Shown here: in pieces, positions 1 through 19,000 of the stretch | Position numbering within the stretch: position 1 is the stretch's first letter | Layout of the letters: every line of letters begins with the position of its first letter | Origin: Diplosphaera chodatii | Lineage: Eukaryota > Chlorophyta > Trebouxiophyceae > Prasiolales > Stichococcaceae | Assembly: GCA_032358165.1 (NCBI GenBank) | Contig: JAALGY010000052.1 | Coordinates: forward strand, 1,984,001 to 2,048,000 | Length of the DNA stretch: 64,000 nt | Reading direction: 5' to 3' | The notes under the pieces: generated by a model | Seen by the model: only the letters and a program-made list of their open reading frames with translations | Told to the model about the DNA's origin: nothing | Databases searched by the model: none | Program-made: the position numbers and the translations under genes

Positions 1-133
1 ATTGCAACAGATGCGGGTGTCGTCACATAGCCAACGGATGTTGAGTCAGTACCGTAGGAACCATACCTGGCGATGGCATCTTGCGTCTGGGACCCGGCAG
101 AAAGCAGGAAGCAGTCTTGCCTGCTGCAGTGTG

Positions 134-6825
<6,692 letters not shown>

Positions 6826-7166
6826 GCTTAATCATCGGACAGATGTCACGATGGACTCACAGCTCCAACATTGAACATGCAACAGCTTTGAAGGTTTGAT
6901 CTGCTGTGGCACGTTTGCTTCCAGGAGACGGCCGATCTGACGGACACCACAAGCTCACGCTTGACGACACAAAACCAGCATGCCCTCTATGTGAGAACTG
7001 GCAGCACAACGAATCGAGATGCATTTTGTGACAGAACATGCATGCTTTCACCCCTGCCACCTGCCGGCCATCAGCACCCCTGAGCGAGCTTCGACATCGG
7101 GGCCAGATCTGTGTTCGTCGCTTGAGCTGTCAGCCTGATCACCTGCTTGCGTTGCTGGTCCGGCAC
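6826..7166. promoter_or_regulatory. Divergent intergenic region between the remodeller and Cgi121/TPRKB
   Basis: About 340 bases lie between the two outward-facing start codons. They must hold both 5' UTRs and probably a shared promoter. No TATA box or other element can be defended by eye. The role is inferred from gene orientation only. Confidence 0.4.
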
Positions 7167-8298
7167 ATGGCTGAGGTGCTGCCTGTTGACGGCCACGCAG
7201 ACAGAACGCTGGCGGTGCTGCTCTTCACCAACGTGCAAAACAGCGGGTGAGTGCTGGCCAAATATCTGGTGGTCATTGCACGTGAATGTCACATGTGATA
7301 CCGCGACTGGGGTGCCATGCGATGTGCAGGGAGCTCCAGGAGCAGGTGATCAGCGGCGCCGTTCCTGTTGATTGCGCCTTCATCAACGCGACAGTGGTGC
7401 GATGTCCTGCATTGGCACGCCATCCCAGCAAACAGCACACGAGCGTCTCCTGCGCTCGCCAGTTGGATCGAACACCCAATGCGACGAGGTCCGTGGCGTT
7501 CAGCGGCGCCCATTGCGCGGTACCATGCTGCAGCAGCATGACGACTGCACACCATGCTTGACTTTAGCGCGACATGCTCAACAGGTGCCGGAGCTCTTCC
7601 TGCTGCAACTGGCAGCCACAGCGGCACTTACCGCCAACACACGTGGCAAGCTCACCACGCGCTCGCTGCATGCCGAGCTGCTGTACGACCTGTCTGGCAG
7701 CCGGCAGGTCAGTTGCTGTCACTGCGACTGTCAAATGGCTGCCTGTATGTTGGCATTGCACTTGGCATGCGAACTACTTGTGCGGTCAGTAGGAATGGAA
7801 TCTGTCCTGATCAGCCGCGGTGCGATGCCGCAGATCACCGAGAGCCTGAAGCGGTATGGCATCAGCAAGGGCGTCACATCGATGCTGGTGGCGCGCTTTG
7901 ATGGGACACCGGAGGAGGTGCAATCTGTTGCAGCTGTGTCTCCACAGTGGTTGCAACATGAACAGCCACTGACTCCTCACGCATGAGGATCACCACTGGC
8001 ACTTGCATTTTTGCAGATGGCCAGGGTGCAGGAGGTGGTGAAGGGCGCAGTGACGCCGCTGACATCCTTAGGAGACCTCACAGATGCGCAGGCACTACAG
8101 AAGGCGAGTTTCGTCCTGATGTGTACAACTTGCCCTCTGATAACCGTTCATGCGTGCAAGTACACAACACATAACAGACGCAGCAGACGGTGCGACTTGC
8201 TGCCTGTGCAGATGCACAAGGTGACAGCGGAGGAGCTGCGGATTGGCAGCTTGGCAGATGCTATTGTCTGTCGCATGGCAGCGCGCGACGCCGGGTGA
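7167..8298 (+). CDS. TPRKB: KEOPS/EKC complex subunit Cgi121 (TPRKB family)
   Basis: Cgi121/TPRKB binds the Bud32/PRPK kinase and helps the KEOPS complex make the t6A37 modification on ANN-decoding tRNAs. Six exons join in frame: 7167-7246, 7330-7396, 7585-7707, 7834-7917, 8017-8103 and 8212-8298. They give 175 residues, the family's usual size. Family landmarks are LFTNVQNSGELQEQV near the N-terminus, KLTTRSLHAELLYDLS in exon 3, ITESLKRYGISKG opening exon 4, and IGSLADAIVCRMAARD at the C-terminus, which corresponds to the conserved end of human TPRKB. The ATG at 7167 is chosen because homologues begin just before the first beta strand. The intron between exons 5 and 6 appears to use a GC donor (AAG/GCGAGT at 8104). 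The gene is head-to-head with the chromatin remodeller. Confidence 0.92.
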
Positions 8299-9261
8299 CC
8301 GGGTTGCCGTGCTGAGGGCACGCAGGATGTGTCATGGGACTGGGATCGTGAGCACGGCAGTCATGGAGCCAGGATGTTGAGATGGGTGCCTGCAGCAGCA
8401 TACTTTCAGCCATGGCCAACAGTAGGAGACAGCTTGTCAGCGGCCACCAGCTCATGACCAGCAGCACAGTCGCTTCCATCGAGGTGTACTGCTCAGCTTC
8501 GACATCAACCAGCCGTCGAGAGGGAACATACATCGGCTGTGGGCAAACCCTCTCGATAGCGGGATGCTCAAGCCTTGGTCCCACGCAGATTCTAAATGAT
8601 GACCCCTCCGCAATCACGCACGAGACACAAAGCAACGAATAGCACTACAAGATGATCTCAACTGTGGTGACAGCATCGTTCGTTTCTCTCGGCTCCTCAT
8701 ACGCCTCACAAAAACCGAGTTGCACAGGAGTGTCAGCTCATCCTTCCGGTCAAAGGTTCTCTTTTCCATCGCTATTTGCAACTTCCCTTACCGCTTTCCA
8801 TTCATGTATGCACGGCGCCCAGGGCCCGGCTTGCTAAGTTTTCCTGCTGGTAGGTGTGGTGGGTGAATGAGGGCGATTGTGCCGAACTTTTAGAGTGGAG
8901 ATCTGAAGACGTGAGTAGTGCGTTCCTCGTTGTACAAACAGGCGGTTGCCATGAGTGGTGACCGAAAGTGCGAGACAGTGCTGCAAAAAACAAGTGGGGG
9001 GACTCCAGCATGGCTAGAATCCTCAATTGTCATACCGCCGCCTTCCAGTGCAGGCCCTGCTTGCGTGGCATTGCACTGCCACTAGATGCGGCATGTGGGA
9101 ACGCCAGCACCTGCGTGCGAAGTAATGCGCAGGTCATCATCAACCACATTGGGTCAGCTGGCACGACTACGAAAGCTGGCATGTACCGTGTTCATGACAT
9201 GCTCGACTGTCAGACATAGCACGGCACTCAACGAGCCCTGACAACCATCTGCACCTGCCAG
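8299..9261. other. 3' flank of TPRKB and spacer, no gene seen
   Basis: Short, stop-rich frames only. It presumably contains the 3' UTR of the upstream gene. I see no RNA gene, repeat or protein similarity. Confidence 0.5.
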
Positions 9262-9795
9262 CTAGGTGCCCGTGAGCTGTGACATCCTCAGCTCGGCCGC
9301 CTCCTCGAGCCCAGCTGCTAGCCCTTCCATGGCGAGTGCTACCTCCAGATGCAATCCTGCTGTGTTCTGCCACGCAGCTACCATCAGCCCCAGCGTTCCC
9401 GCTATCTGATGCTCCGAGCCCACCAGCTTCTCCAGTATGGCTGCCTTTCTTTCCAGCGCAGCTGCCGTCGTTCGATTTAAGACACCCGCCTTCTGCCATG
9501 CAGCTGCTGCCTCTGCCCGTGCGGCCGCCGCCTTTTGCATCATGGCTGCCGCCTTCTGTCGTGCGGCTGCTGCCTCGTCTGCTTTGGCTGCTGCATGCTT
9601 CCGAGCAGCCGCCGCCTTGTCCCGTGCGGCTGCTGCTTTATGACGCGCATCTGCCGCCCATGCTGACATGCCTGCTGCTTCCTGGCGCAAGTGCAAGTGA
9701 CCTGCACAACAGCTCATCACGGTGAACATCCTCGACAAGGTCGGAGCATGAAACTGTCCGCGAAGCAGATTCACATTCTCGCTGATGGCTGACAT
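9262..9795 (-). CDS. Alanine-rich heptad-repeat protein, unknown
   Basis: One uninterrupted frame of 177 codons, with ATG at 9795 and TAG at 9262. The middle (roughly residues 45-105) is a run of about eight heptads of the type AAARxKA, such as AAARDKAAAARKHAAAKADE. The C-terminal part is helical with few prolines or charged clusters. The pattern predicts a long amphipathic helix or coiled coil. Alanine/lysine-rich helices of this kind occur in LEA-like desiccation proteins and in antifreeze-like helices, but no family signature can be named. An acceptor-like tgcag at about 9701 leaves open that the first 30 or so codons are intronic or non-coding. The opposite strand is also partly open here, as is common for such biased repeats, so coding status is moderate. 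Confidence 0.45.
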   Translation of the reverse strand: MSAISENVNLLRGQFHAPTLSRMFTVMSCCAGHLHLRQEAAGMSAWAADARHKAAAARDKAAAARKHAAAKADEAAAARQKAAAMMQKAAAARAEAAAAWQKAGVLNRTTAAALERKAAILEKLVGSEHQIAGTLGLMVAAWQNTAGLHLEVALAMEGLAAGLEEAAELRMSQLTGT

Positions 9796-11019
9796 GTATC
9801 AGGTGGAGGCCTCTGATGGATGATGAACTTAGTACAGTTTGAAGGACAGCCAAAGGGTGTCGTTTGCATTGCATGCATGTGTCAGTATGCAAGCAGACCA
9901 GGCTGCAATTATTATACATGTGCGTATACAGCTTAATGTTGACTGCGCGCTGCAGAGCTGGACAAAAATCAAGAGCGGAACATGGCAGTTGCTGACCTGC
10001 CGACATTGTTGCGGGCATGGGGGTAGCTTCCTGATGCTGGCACGCGCGTCTGCATGCTGACAGCGTTGTCTCATGCCGAGTCAAGCAGGCAGGTTGACAA
10101 CTGAGGCGCAGGCATCTGGAACACACACACCGCTGTAGCTGGCATGCACGTGCACACACTTCAGTTGTCACCTGCTGATGATGATCCTGACTGGATGTCG
10201 CAGTTGCCTCGGCCTCCTGCATGCTGCTGGCTGCATGCTGCTGGCTGCAATTCACAGTCTGCATGCGGCACGCACGTCAACACTTTCATGTCTATACTAG
10301 GGATCTGGCCACCTATACTTCCATCGGCGGCCTTGGCCTCGCTCCCATCTGTTGGAGACTCACACGCACATACGTACTGATGGATGCGCAGACCCACACC
10401 AGTTGCCAAATGCTTCCAAGCAAATGCTGATTCGTCTGCTGCTGTGGTGTATGTATGGCACTTATGTACGGGGGCTTGAGTCGCATGCCTACACATTGTG
10501 GTCAGTGTGAGTGCGAACATTGTTGTCTGTGGCAACATGTCCTTGGTTGGGGAGAAGTGTTGGTGGTTTGACCTATGCATAACACTGCGCAAGCCAGACA
10601 TCCTCCACCTGCTCGATCAGCATCAAGGTCATGGCTACCCTCAGATGACATATCATGAACGGGCGGTCGTGACGCAATACAATAGGTTGCATCAGTTGTA
10701 TTTTTTGCATTGCGACGATTTGCAATCATCCGGCTGGCTACTACTGTTCTTGACCGCCATTGCTGCCAATATTTATGCACTGAGCGCCGCAGGTGACGCC
10801 CGTGGTAAGTGTTTTGCTCCTCCTCCGCAGAGAGTCTCTGGGTGCTGCGGCGGTCCATGCTGGGCGCTCAGGTCGAGTCATCCCTGCACGTCATGGGAGT
10901 GGCGCAGCCCATTGGCAACTGGCAACACCGTATGTATGTAGTGAACCCATTGTCCATAGACAGTCTCTGCGTGTAGTGTTGGGCCACCCGCTGCACAACT
11001 GTGGACCTGCATCAGCAGG
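9796..11019. other. Spacer without an assignable gene
   Basis: Several frames of 60-150 codons exist on both strands, including one on the plus strand at 10498-10941. None shows a recognisable domain or convincing splice structure. The stretch holds one copy of a short dispersed repeat (10450-10480). Confidence 0.4.
10450..10480 (+). repeat. Short dispersed repeat, copy 1
   Basis: The core TATGTATGGCAC, then TGTACGG, then GGGGCTTGAG recurs at 20800-20834 with a 3-base difference and a 3-base insertion. Both copies are preceded by a similar gctgctg-rich stretch. The origin is unknown. Confidence 0.5.
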
Positions 11020-13047
11020 CTACGCATGCGCTGAAGGGGTGGACATACACCCTGCTGCGCACCCTGTCAGGTCCAGCACTTCTGGCGGTGCCGGAGCTGC
11101 AGCGGCGCCCTGACCGGCTGGCGCAGAAGGCGGTGTGGCAGCAGCCCCCGTACTCACCGCACCCTGCTGCGGTGCCGGCCCCAGCCTGCAGCACGATGAC
11201 CCGGTTGTCATAGGGCAGCCCCATGCTCGTGCAGGTGTGCAGACTTGCTTCCCTGGTATGGACACCCACGAAAACATACCCGCTTTGCGCCGGTTGGACA
11301 CCGCTGCCTGTGGGCGGCCACAGCTGCCGCCTGGTCGACAGCCTGGAGGGCGGCGCCGTCTCTGGCACACTGTACAGAGCATGGAGGAACTTGTCATGAG
11401 GTGCAGACGTCAGGGCACATTCGGATGCATGGCTTGGCATACATAGGTGGTGTCGTGGTCAGAGTGCCTGCAGGGTGGCAGGGCCGGCTTGCCTTGGGGC
11501 ATGCTGCTTCGGCGCTCGTGGGTTGGGACTGCCGCCGCCAGCAATGGCTCCAGGTCCAGCCCCTGCTGCACTCATGTGCACTGCGTGCTGTCAGCACTTG
11601 CATCTGGCCTACCTGTCAAGTGCAGCGCAGAACAGACTCTATCTGCAGCTTTTGTGCAAAGGCGACCAGGTCTGCCCACCTCCAGCAGCAGGCACGCCCG
11701 GCTTCAATGGTGACCGATTGCGTTTCTTGCGGGCGGCTTCCTGTGCGCCGTCGCCACCGCCATGACCGGGCTCGCCGCTGATGCAGGCAGGCAGGTCGCC
11801 ACTCAGAGTCTGGTACATCGTGCAGCAGCACTGTATGTGCCAGTCACTACAACCATGGACTGCGCAGCGGACTTGGCAGCCACGAGGGAGGCTGTACAAG
11901 CAAGCCTAGGCACATCAAGAGGTGTGACTGGCCACCACCTGTCTGGGGCACCCGCCACATCCTCCATCGTCAGGTCGACCATGAGCTTCAGCGGCTCGTC
12001 GTCCATCGTCAGGTCGATGGTGCCGTTTGCTGCGTTCAGTACAACATATATAGCCAGCACGTCAGTCGGTCCCTATCACGACATCAGGCGGATGAGTGCA
12101 CAGGCAATCAGCACAGTGGTCTCACCGTGGTGCCCCGCATCATTTGCGCCACCTGCGCCACTGCTGCCGGAAGCGCTGAGCAAGGAAAGGCCGCCTGGAG
12201 CGTCACCACTGTGTGCAGCATACGAAACAGCGTATCAGCTTGGAACATCAGGCCGCTCCACCAGGTCTGCAAGGGCAGCAAACACAGGCCCCGAAGTGGA
12301 GGTGTCGTGCTCGACGAATGAGGCCAAGGCAAGCATCTGAGCTTTTGCATGTACCTGGCTTGATGTGGTGCTGGCACCGCAGGTTGGGCAGGCGGGCCTG
12401 GCTGCGCCTGCGCCGCCTGCTGCCCCTCTTCCTGCGGCACCGCTGGCCCCCGCTCCTCAGCCGGCCCCTGCTCCGCCTCGTCGTCCACCAGCAGCATGGG
12501 CATTGCGCTGGAGGACTGCTGCAGCGCCCTGGTCAGGAGGAGCTGCCCATCAGCGCAAGGTCTGTCGTGATGGTGAAACGCGTCAGCAATGCAGCTGAGG
12601 GGCCGGGATCGTCGTCCAGGTGCTGCCGATGTGGCAGTGCATTGATACATCTTGGCGATGTGACAGCGAACAACAGCCTCACCTGTCCTTGGCGGAGCAG
12701 ACTGGGCACAACCAGGAGGGAAGCATGGCGGCAAGCAGCCGCTCCTGGGCAAGGAGGCAGCCTGTGTGGACAGCCGCCCCACAGTTGCTGCCGCTGCACA
12801 CCCTGGAGGGCCGCGTCGCCATGTCATCCGAGCGTCCGCAGTAGCAGCAGCTGGGCGATGGCTGCGTGGGCCTGCAGCTTGGCACAGACCTCCTGCATCT
12901 CCTGGGGCAGTTGCATCTTGGACCTCGTTGCACAGCTGCTGGCTTGGGACCAGCATAGCTTGTTGTGGACGCGCAGTTGATCATGCAAAGGCATGCCGTG
13001 GTAGTCTGGTGCACATGTTGGCTCACCACGCGGCAGCAGCAGCGGAT

Positions 13048-13080
<33 letters not shown>

Positions 13081-16000
13081 ACCCCCGCCGCAACCAGCGG
13101 CTGGCTGGGCAGGTCCGCCTTCTCCTGAGACGTGCCGCCAGGCTGTGCTGCTGCCTCAGCTGCTGGACCTGTCTGCTGGGCTGGCACGCCAGTCGCCTGC
13201 AACATGCCCTGCACTGCCTGCTGCGGCTGCGGCTGCGGCTGCGGCTGCTCGACCTCCTCCTCTTCGCCCAGCGGGCGGCTGGGCAGCCTGTACAGCCTGA
13301 AGTTGCCCAGCGGGACCCACACCTCGCTGTCGCTGTGCAGGCAGTCGTCATAAAACTGCAGCCGCCCCTCTGGCGTGTCGTACAGCCGCAGGAGCCGCAC
13401 CACCGCGCAGCCTGGCGCTGACATTTGGCTGCCCACGACACCCAGCCTGATGTAGGTGCAGAGCGCGACTGGCACCTCCAGGTTGGCGCCCGCAAAGAGC
13501 AGCAGGCGCGTCTCGCGGACGGCGGGCGGTGGCAGCCGTGCGAGCCACGCCTGCGGCGGCGGCTCCTCCCACTTCACGCGCAGCGACGGCGGGCTGGTGC
13601 GCTGCGACAGCCCCGTCATGGAGCCCGACAGGGAGGGCGCTGTGAGCGGGTGTGAGTGGTCGGCCTGCACGGCGTCCGGTGGACACTGGGATTCAGTTCC
13701 CTCGTGGCCAGCACGTACCAGCCGGCAGCTGCAACATGGTCCAAGCCAAGGCAAAAGCCAGCCTGGCCCTGGGGCAGAATCTGCCCAGCTGGTCATCTTA
13801 TGGGCTGACTTGCCAAAGACTGTGACGTGGTGGGAAGCAGCGAGCGGGCACTGAAGCGTCTCGAGACCTCGCGCACCTGCTCGAGTGGCTGCAGCAGGCC
13901 TGCGCGCTGCTGCTTCCGGGAGACTGTCGGAAAGCCGGCTGCCCTCTGGACCTCCAGCGACCGCGGCTCATCGTCGCGCGACTTGGGCTGCAAGGCAAGG
14001 AAATCAGTCTCTGCTGTGGTGACAAGGGCTAGATAAACACATTGCACAGATTGAAGTTGCTGATGAACTCGACTGCAACCGTGATGTGTCTGGCGAAAGG
14101 GGCCAGCACAGGCGCCTCATCAGTGCACAGGGTCTTGGCGGCATCTGCAGCTGCCGCGACATGGACATATACATACACAGCTTTTGTGACCACAGCTGCT
14201 CACCACATCACGGCTGGCAAGGGGCTGCGCGGGCAGGACGTCCTCCGGCTCCCCGCTGAGCAGCTGCACATCTACCAGCTGCCACCGTTTCAGCGCCGCC
14301 AAGCTGCCTTCGCGGCTAGGAGAGCGGCTGAAGGACTCCACCCGCCAGACCAGCGTGAAGAAGGTGCTGGGGTTGCGCAGGCTCCGGAACTGTATGACGC
14401 CCGCTGCCTTGGTCTCGACGTCGTTGATGGTGTAGGCGCAGGACATGCGCATCAGCGCCTGCACCATGCCCTTTGCGGGCTGGTTCTGCAACAGGAGCAA
14501 CCGGCAGTTGTTCAGTTGCTGGCATGCCCCACTCTCAGTGATGGTCATCAAGCATAACCGATGTGGACGATGCAGGGGTGCTGGAAAGGTCCGCATCAGA
14601 GCAGCGCAACCTGCTCTGCAGGATGAGAGTGCAGCAATGTACGCACCTCGAAGTATGAGGACAGCTTGCGGGGCGCAGCCGCAGCCTCGACCTTCTCGCA
14701 CAGCGCCTCGCCCTCGCGGGACGGCTTGCCGGTCTTCGTGCATGCCTCCCTCAGGAAACGGCCCCGATCCCGTCTGGTAGCTGCCGCCAGGACGGCCACG
14801 GCCTGCAGCCAGCGGCAGTGGGGTGATTGCCACCGCTGCCGAGTCGACAGGGGCATGCTGCTCCCAATGCAGACGCAGACTTCAAGCCCTATATATGGAG
14901 AGCTGCAGAGCTGGCATCTGAGTTTTAAAAACCAGTGAAGCACTGCAGCTGGCCAGCAGCAGGACCCGTAAGTGGCGGCTTCCACTGCGTTGAGAGGGTT
15001 GCAAAATCTGACCCCACCTCCCCGTCGACGCTGAGCGGCGCCACATCCGTCATGGCATGGCGCGGCAGCGGGGTGGCAGTGTGCCGGAACTCGGCGTGCG
15101 CCCGGGCCACGATGATGTCCTTCAGGTCCAGGCCGACCGCCATGTTGTCGGCGACGTCCTGCTGTGTGGCGCTCTTGCCCCGGCAGGACAGCGGCGGCAG
15201 CCGCGTCAGGTAGAGCGCCTGCGCCAGGTCCACCAGCTGGTGGTGCGGCCCTGCAAGCGTCCCACCAAGCGTGAGTGAGTGTTGATGCAATGAGTGACCT
15301 GGCGTGGCATGACAGGGCTGCAGAAGCTTTTGAAGCATGTGATCCACCAAAAACCGAACGAGGGCCGAGGGGTGTCTCTACTGAGCAGGTGGTGACTGAG
15401 CTCCTGACCTGACAACGCAGCCGTCCAGATGTCGCCGCCGCCGCCGTCTGCCCGCCGGTCGGAGGCAAATGCCACGCTTCGCACGGCGTAGTTGAGGAGC
15501 GGCATCTCCAGGGGGCTGACAAACGCGTGGCTCACCAGCTCGTTCTCTGCGCCAAGGCCAGTGCGGCCCAGCATGAAGTATGCCAGCGTCTTTGACAGCA
15601 CCATGGTGCCCAGGTGCCCGAAGTTCAGGCCGGCGCGATCCAGCGTGATGACGCCGATGGCCCGTGAGCCCAGGTTGTCGATGCGGGCCTGTGCGCAGCA
15701 TGCATGCCAGCTGGTGAGGTTTGACAAAAATAAGGCCCTTCTTGGATCACTACATCGCCCTGACACTATCCATTCAGCTACTAGCTGATCCCGCCAAATG
15801 CTGCTCGACCTCTATGCCATGCGCCCAGGTTTGGTTCAGGTACATGTTGACTTCAGGCAGGCGGGCACACGCAAAACAGCTGTGGCTAGCACCTGCAGGA
15901 CCGCGCCAGTGCCATCGATCTGCAGCAGCGCCTCCGCATTGATCAGCGTCACGCCGGGCAGGTTCGGCTGCCAATGAGACACAAAGAGCGACGGCTGCCT

Positions 16001-19000
16001 GCAGCCGTCCACGACCTCCTGCTCCTTGAGGCTGCGGACGTAGAGGGCGACCTCCTCGAGCAGTCGAAGCTGCGCAGCACGGGCGACGTGAATGTCAGAA
16101 ATATGTAAGTTTATCACGGGCGTTGGCATCGGGCAGATGGCGGCTGCTTTGTGGACGCAGCCTGTTATCGTTTGCGCCCAAGAAGTGCTCAGATGCACAG
16201 CAGCGTGCCAAGCGTGCCAGCATGGGCATGGACGCTCAGGGCATGTGAAGTTGTCAAGGATTGCCGCAAGCAACAAGGGGTTTCAGCCGGCAGGTGCACT
16301 CAGCAACCTGGCTGGCTGCACCAGACCAGGGTCTGGCTGGCAGCTTCCAGTACGTGGTGCTTGAAGCCATGTGCACCATGATAAAGGCTCAGGACTATAC
16401 AAAGCGATGGACAGACGTGCATGGCGGGGCCGCACCTTGCGCAGCAGCAAGCATGCGCCGTGGGGTTTGGTAACCCAGCCGCGCACCACCTCTATCCATT
16501 CGCGCAGCTCAGGGCAGAGATGCTCCACATGCTCCTGCAGGATGGCGCCCGGCCTGCAGATGTAGATGACGCCCAAATCAGAGACAGGGGCAGGCGGTGC
16601 ACCTGTCCACATGACCGCTGTCTAGTATGCAGCGCTCCTTATATCAGTGAGTAGTTCATGTGGCGTCATCTGCACGCCCCTCCAATGCCCTGCCTTGCTG
16701 ACATGTAAAACCAAGGAAACTGACTGATAACAGATCCTTGAGAACACTCACCCGTCCTGCAGGAGCGCCTTCAGGATCATGCTGCCGCGGGCAAAGAGCT
16801 GCTTCTCGCCGCGCGGGATGTCTGCTCCGAGCGGCTCATCCAGGTCCACATCGTCCAGGGTGAGGTCGACGGCATCTGGCGCTGCCGCATCATCGCCAGC
16901 CTGGTCCTGCTGGCCGGGGTCACGGGACAGGCCACGGTCACCCGCGACTTCCAGGAACACGTTCAGCATCTCGTCGTTGTTGCTACATAGGTAGACCAGC
17001 AGCTCGTATCTGTATTCCACCTGCAGCGGCACACACTCGTATTGTCTGGCGACCTGCAGCCCTCACACATGTATATGCGCACAGCACCAGGGCAGTCGTT
17101 GACGACCTCAGGCCACGCCTTTGTGTATTAGCAGCGGTGCGCACCCGCTCGTCACTATAGACATACTTGACCGGGTAGCGACAGATGCCCCCGTCCGTTG
17201 CAAAGAATCCGAGCATCAACAGTGGCCAGCAGGCACCCACAGAGGCCCTGCAGTGTGCCAGGATGCCATTCTCAGCAGGCTATGCACAATGTAATAGGCT
17301 GCGCATTGCACTGACGCAGCAGAGTCGACAACCACTGCCACGTTTGCAGGTGGGTCCAGTGCTCTGATTTACAGACAGCTGTCCTTACTTGAGCTGGGCT
17401 TTGTGTTGGGCATTGAACAGCCAGCTCTTCTTGCCGGGCGGGATCCCATAATCCGACAAGGACTGGGCATATCGTGTGCTCTCAATGCACAACAAGCACG
17501 CATAAGTCACCATGTCCACGCCAGTGTAGGTGTCACACCGCGCTGGCGTAAACACATTGGCTGAGATACGGATGTCAAGACTGCACGGCAGGGACAACAT
17601 GCATGGCGGGCGCATACGCAGCAGAAGTTGTGACCACTTCCATATTCATCACATAGCTACATCACTAATGCGCACACTTGCAAACAGCGTGCCAAACTGG
17701 ATGGCTGGCCGTTGATGTGCCATAGCTGTGGACAACTGCTCACCGGCCTTGCTTACTGGCTGTCTGTTCTGCGGTTCGGCCCTCGTCTGGCAGGCCACCG
17801 ATGATGCCAGCCTCCGCAAATGCCATTGCCAGATCTCCCCCCTGCAAGCGTGCCACCGTGGCTGAGTAGCAATAAGAACAGAGCCACCAAACCCGCTCTT
17901 CAGGTCTATGATATCACATGATGTTCTGACATTTGTAGCGACATTGTGCAACAGATCCAGTCATGCCACAAAGTGATCATAGAGCACGTTGCAAACCTGC
18001 ATGAGGTGGACCACTCCGCCGGGACTTCCACTGGTTGTAGCCCTGATGTGCCCGTCTCCGAGGATTGCCCCCAGGTGCCAGGCCCGGCTGCAGCTGTCCA
18101 AGTCGCCGGGCATACGAATGCTGCCGTCGGCTCGGCGCTCGCATAGCCGCGCCAGCCACTCCTCGCCAACCGCCCACTCATCCTCCGTCAGATTCATGGT
18201 GCGCATGATGCGCCGCAGGTCCTCGGCGCACCTGATGTGCAGCACGGGCTCGCCTGCAGTGCATGCATGCGCAGTCCAGGCCGTGAGCAGTGCCAAAGCT
18301 TGCAATCTGCTGATGAGACGTCGAGCTGCCTGCCATAAAAGCATGTAAGTGGCATGTATCATGATATTCATGTGGTGGGCTGATGTGAAGGCCTAGTGCG
18401 CACAGGCAGGGTCAAAGATGTGTTCTGTCCAGTGTCATCATCAGCACTGGTAGTTGCATCACCGAGTCAGTTCAACACAGGATACAGCTCTGCTGCAGTC
18501 AAGCAAACTGAGATCTATGTTGCTTGCACGGTCTCACGTGGCTGCAGCACCGGGTCTATGGGACTGCAGCCAACCCAGAGGAACGGCAACTGCACCTCAA
18601 ACCGCTCGAGATCATTTATTTGGAAACTGTGTGGCACAGCTGGTAGACAAGCGCACCCCATTCTGGCAGGTACATGCCAAGGTTTGCGCCGTTCGCGTCA
18701 TCCTTGGCGTTGCCCGGGAGGATGGGGTCGAGGTGCGTACGGAAGTTGCGCGTCAGCGTCGCCAACGTGTCCACCAGCGCGCCCTCATCGTCATCGAGGC
18801 CGCGGTACATCAGCTTCGCGATTACGTCCGCGGTCTCGGCCTCAGCCTCCGGCAGGACGCACGCGCCCCTGTACAGGATGTGGTCCTGCAAGCAAGGTTC
18901 TCACCGGCTTGGCGACTGACGTGATGCACCATGCCAGGCCCACTGCACACACCAGGGCTGTCGCAGTCACAAGAGTGCAGGGTGCGCTGCCACTCCAACT

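Noticed and set aside
9279..9725. Plus-strand frame opposite the alanine-rich ORF
   Set aside because: It is the antisense of the heptad repeat, rich in Pro/Leu/Ser, with no plausible protein character.
10498..10941. 147-codon plus-strand frame
   Set aside because: No family features and no clear start context. It could be chance in a spacer.
13280..13560. Possible BAH domain in the UBL/PHD gene (AVVRLLRLYDTPEGRLQFYD)
   Set aside because: Only a loose resemblance to BAH strand patterns by eye; not strong enough to annotate.
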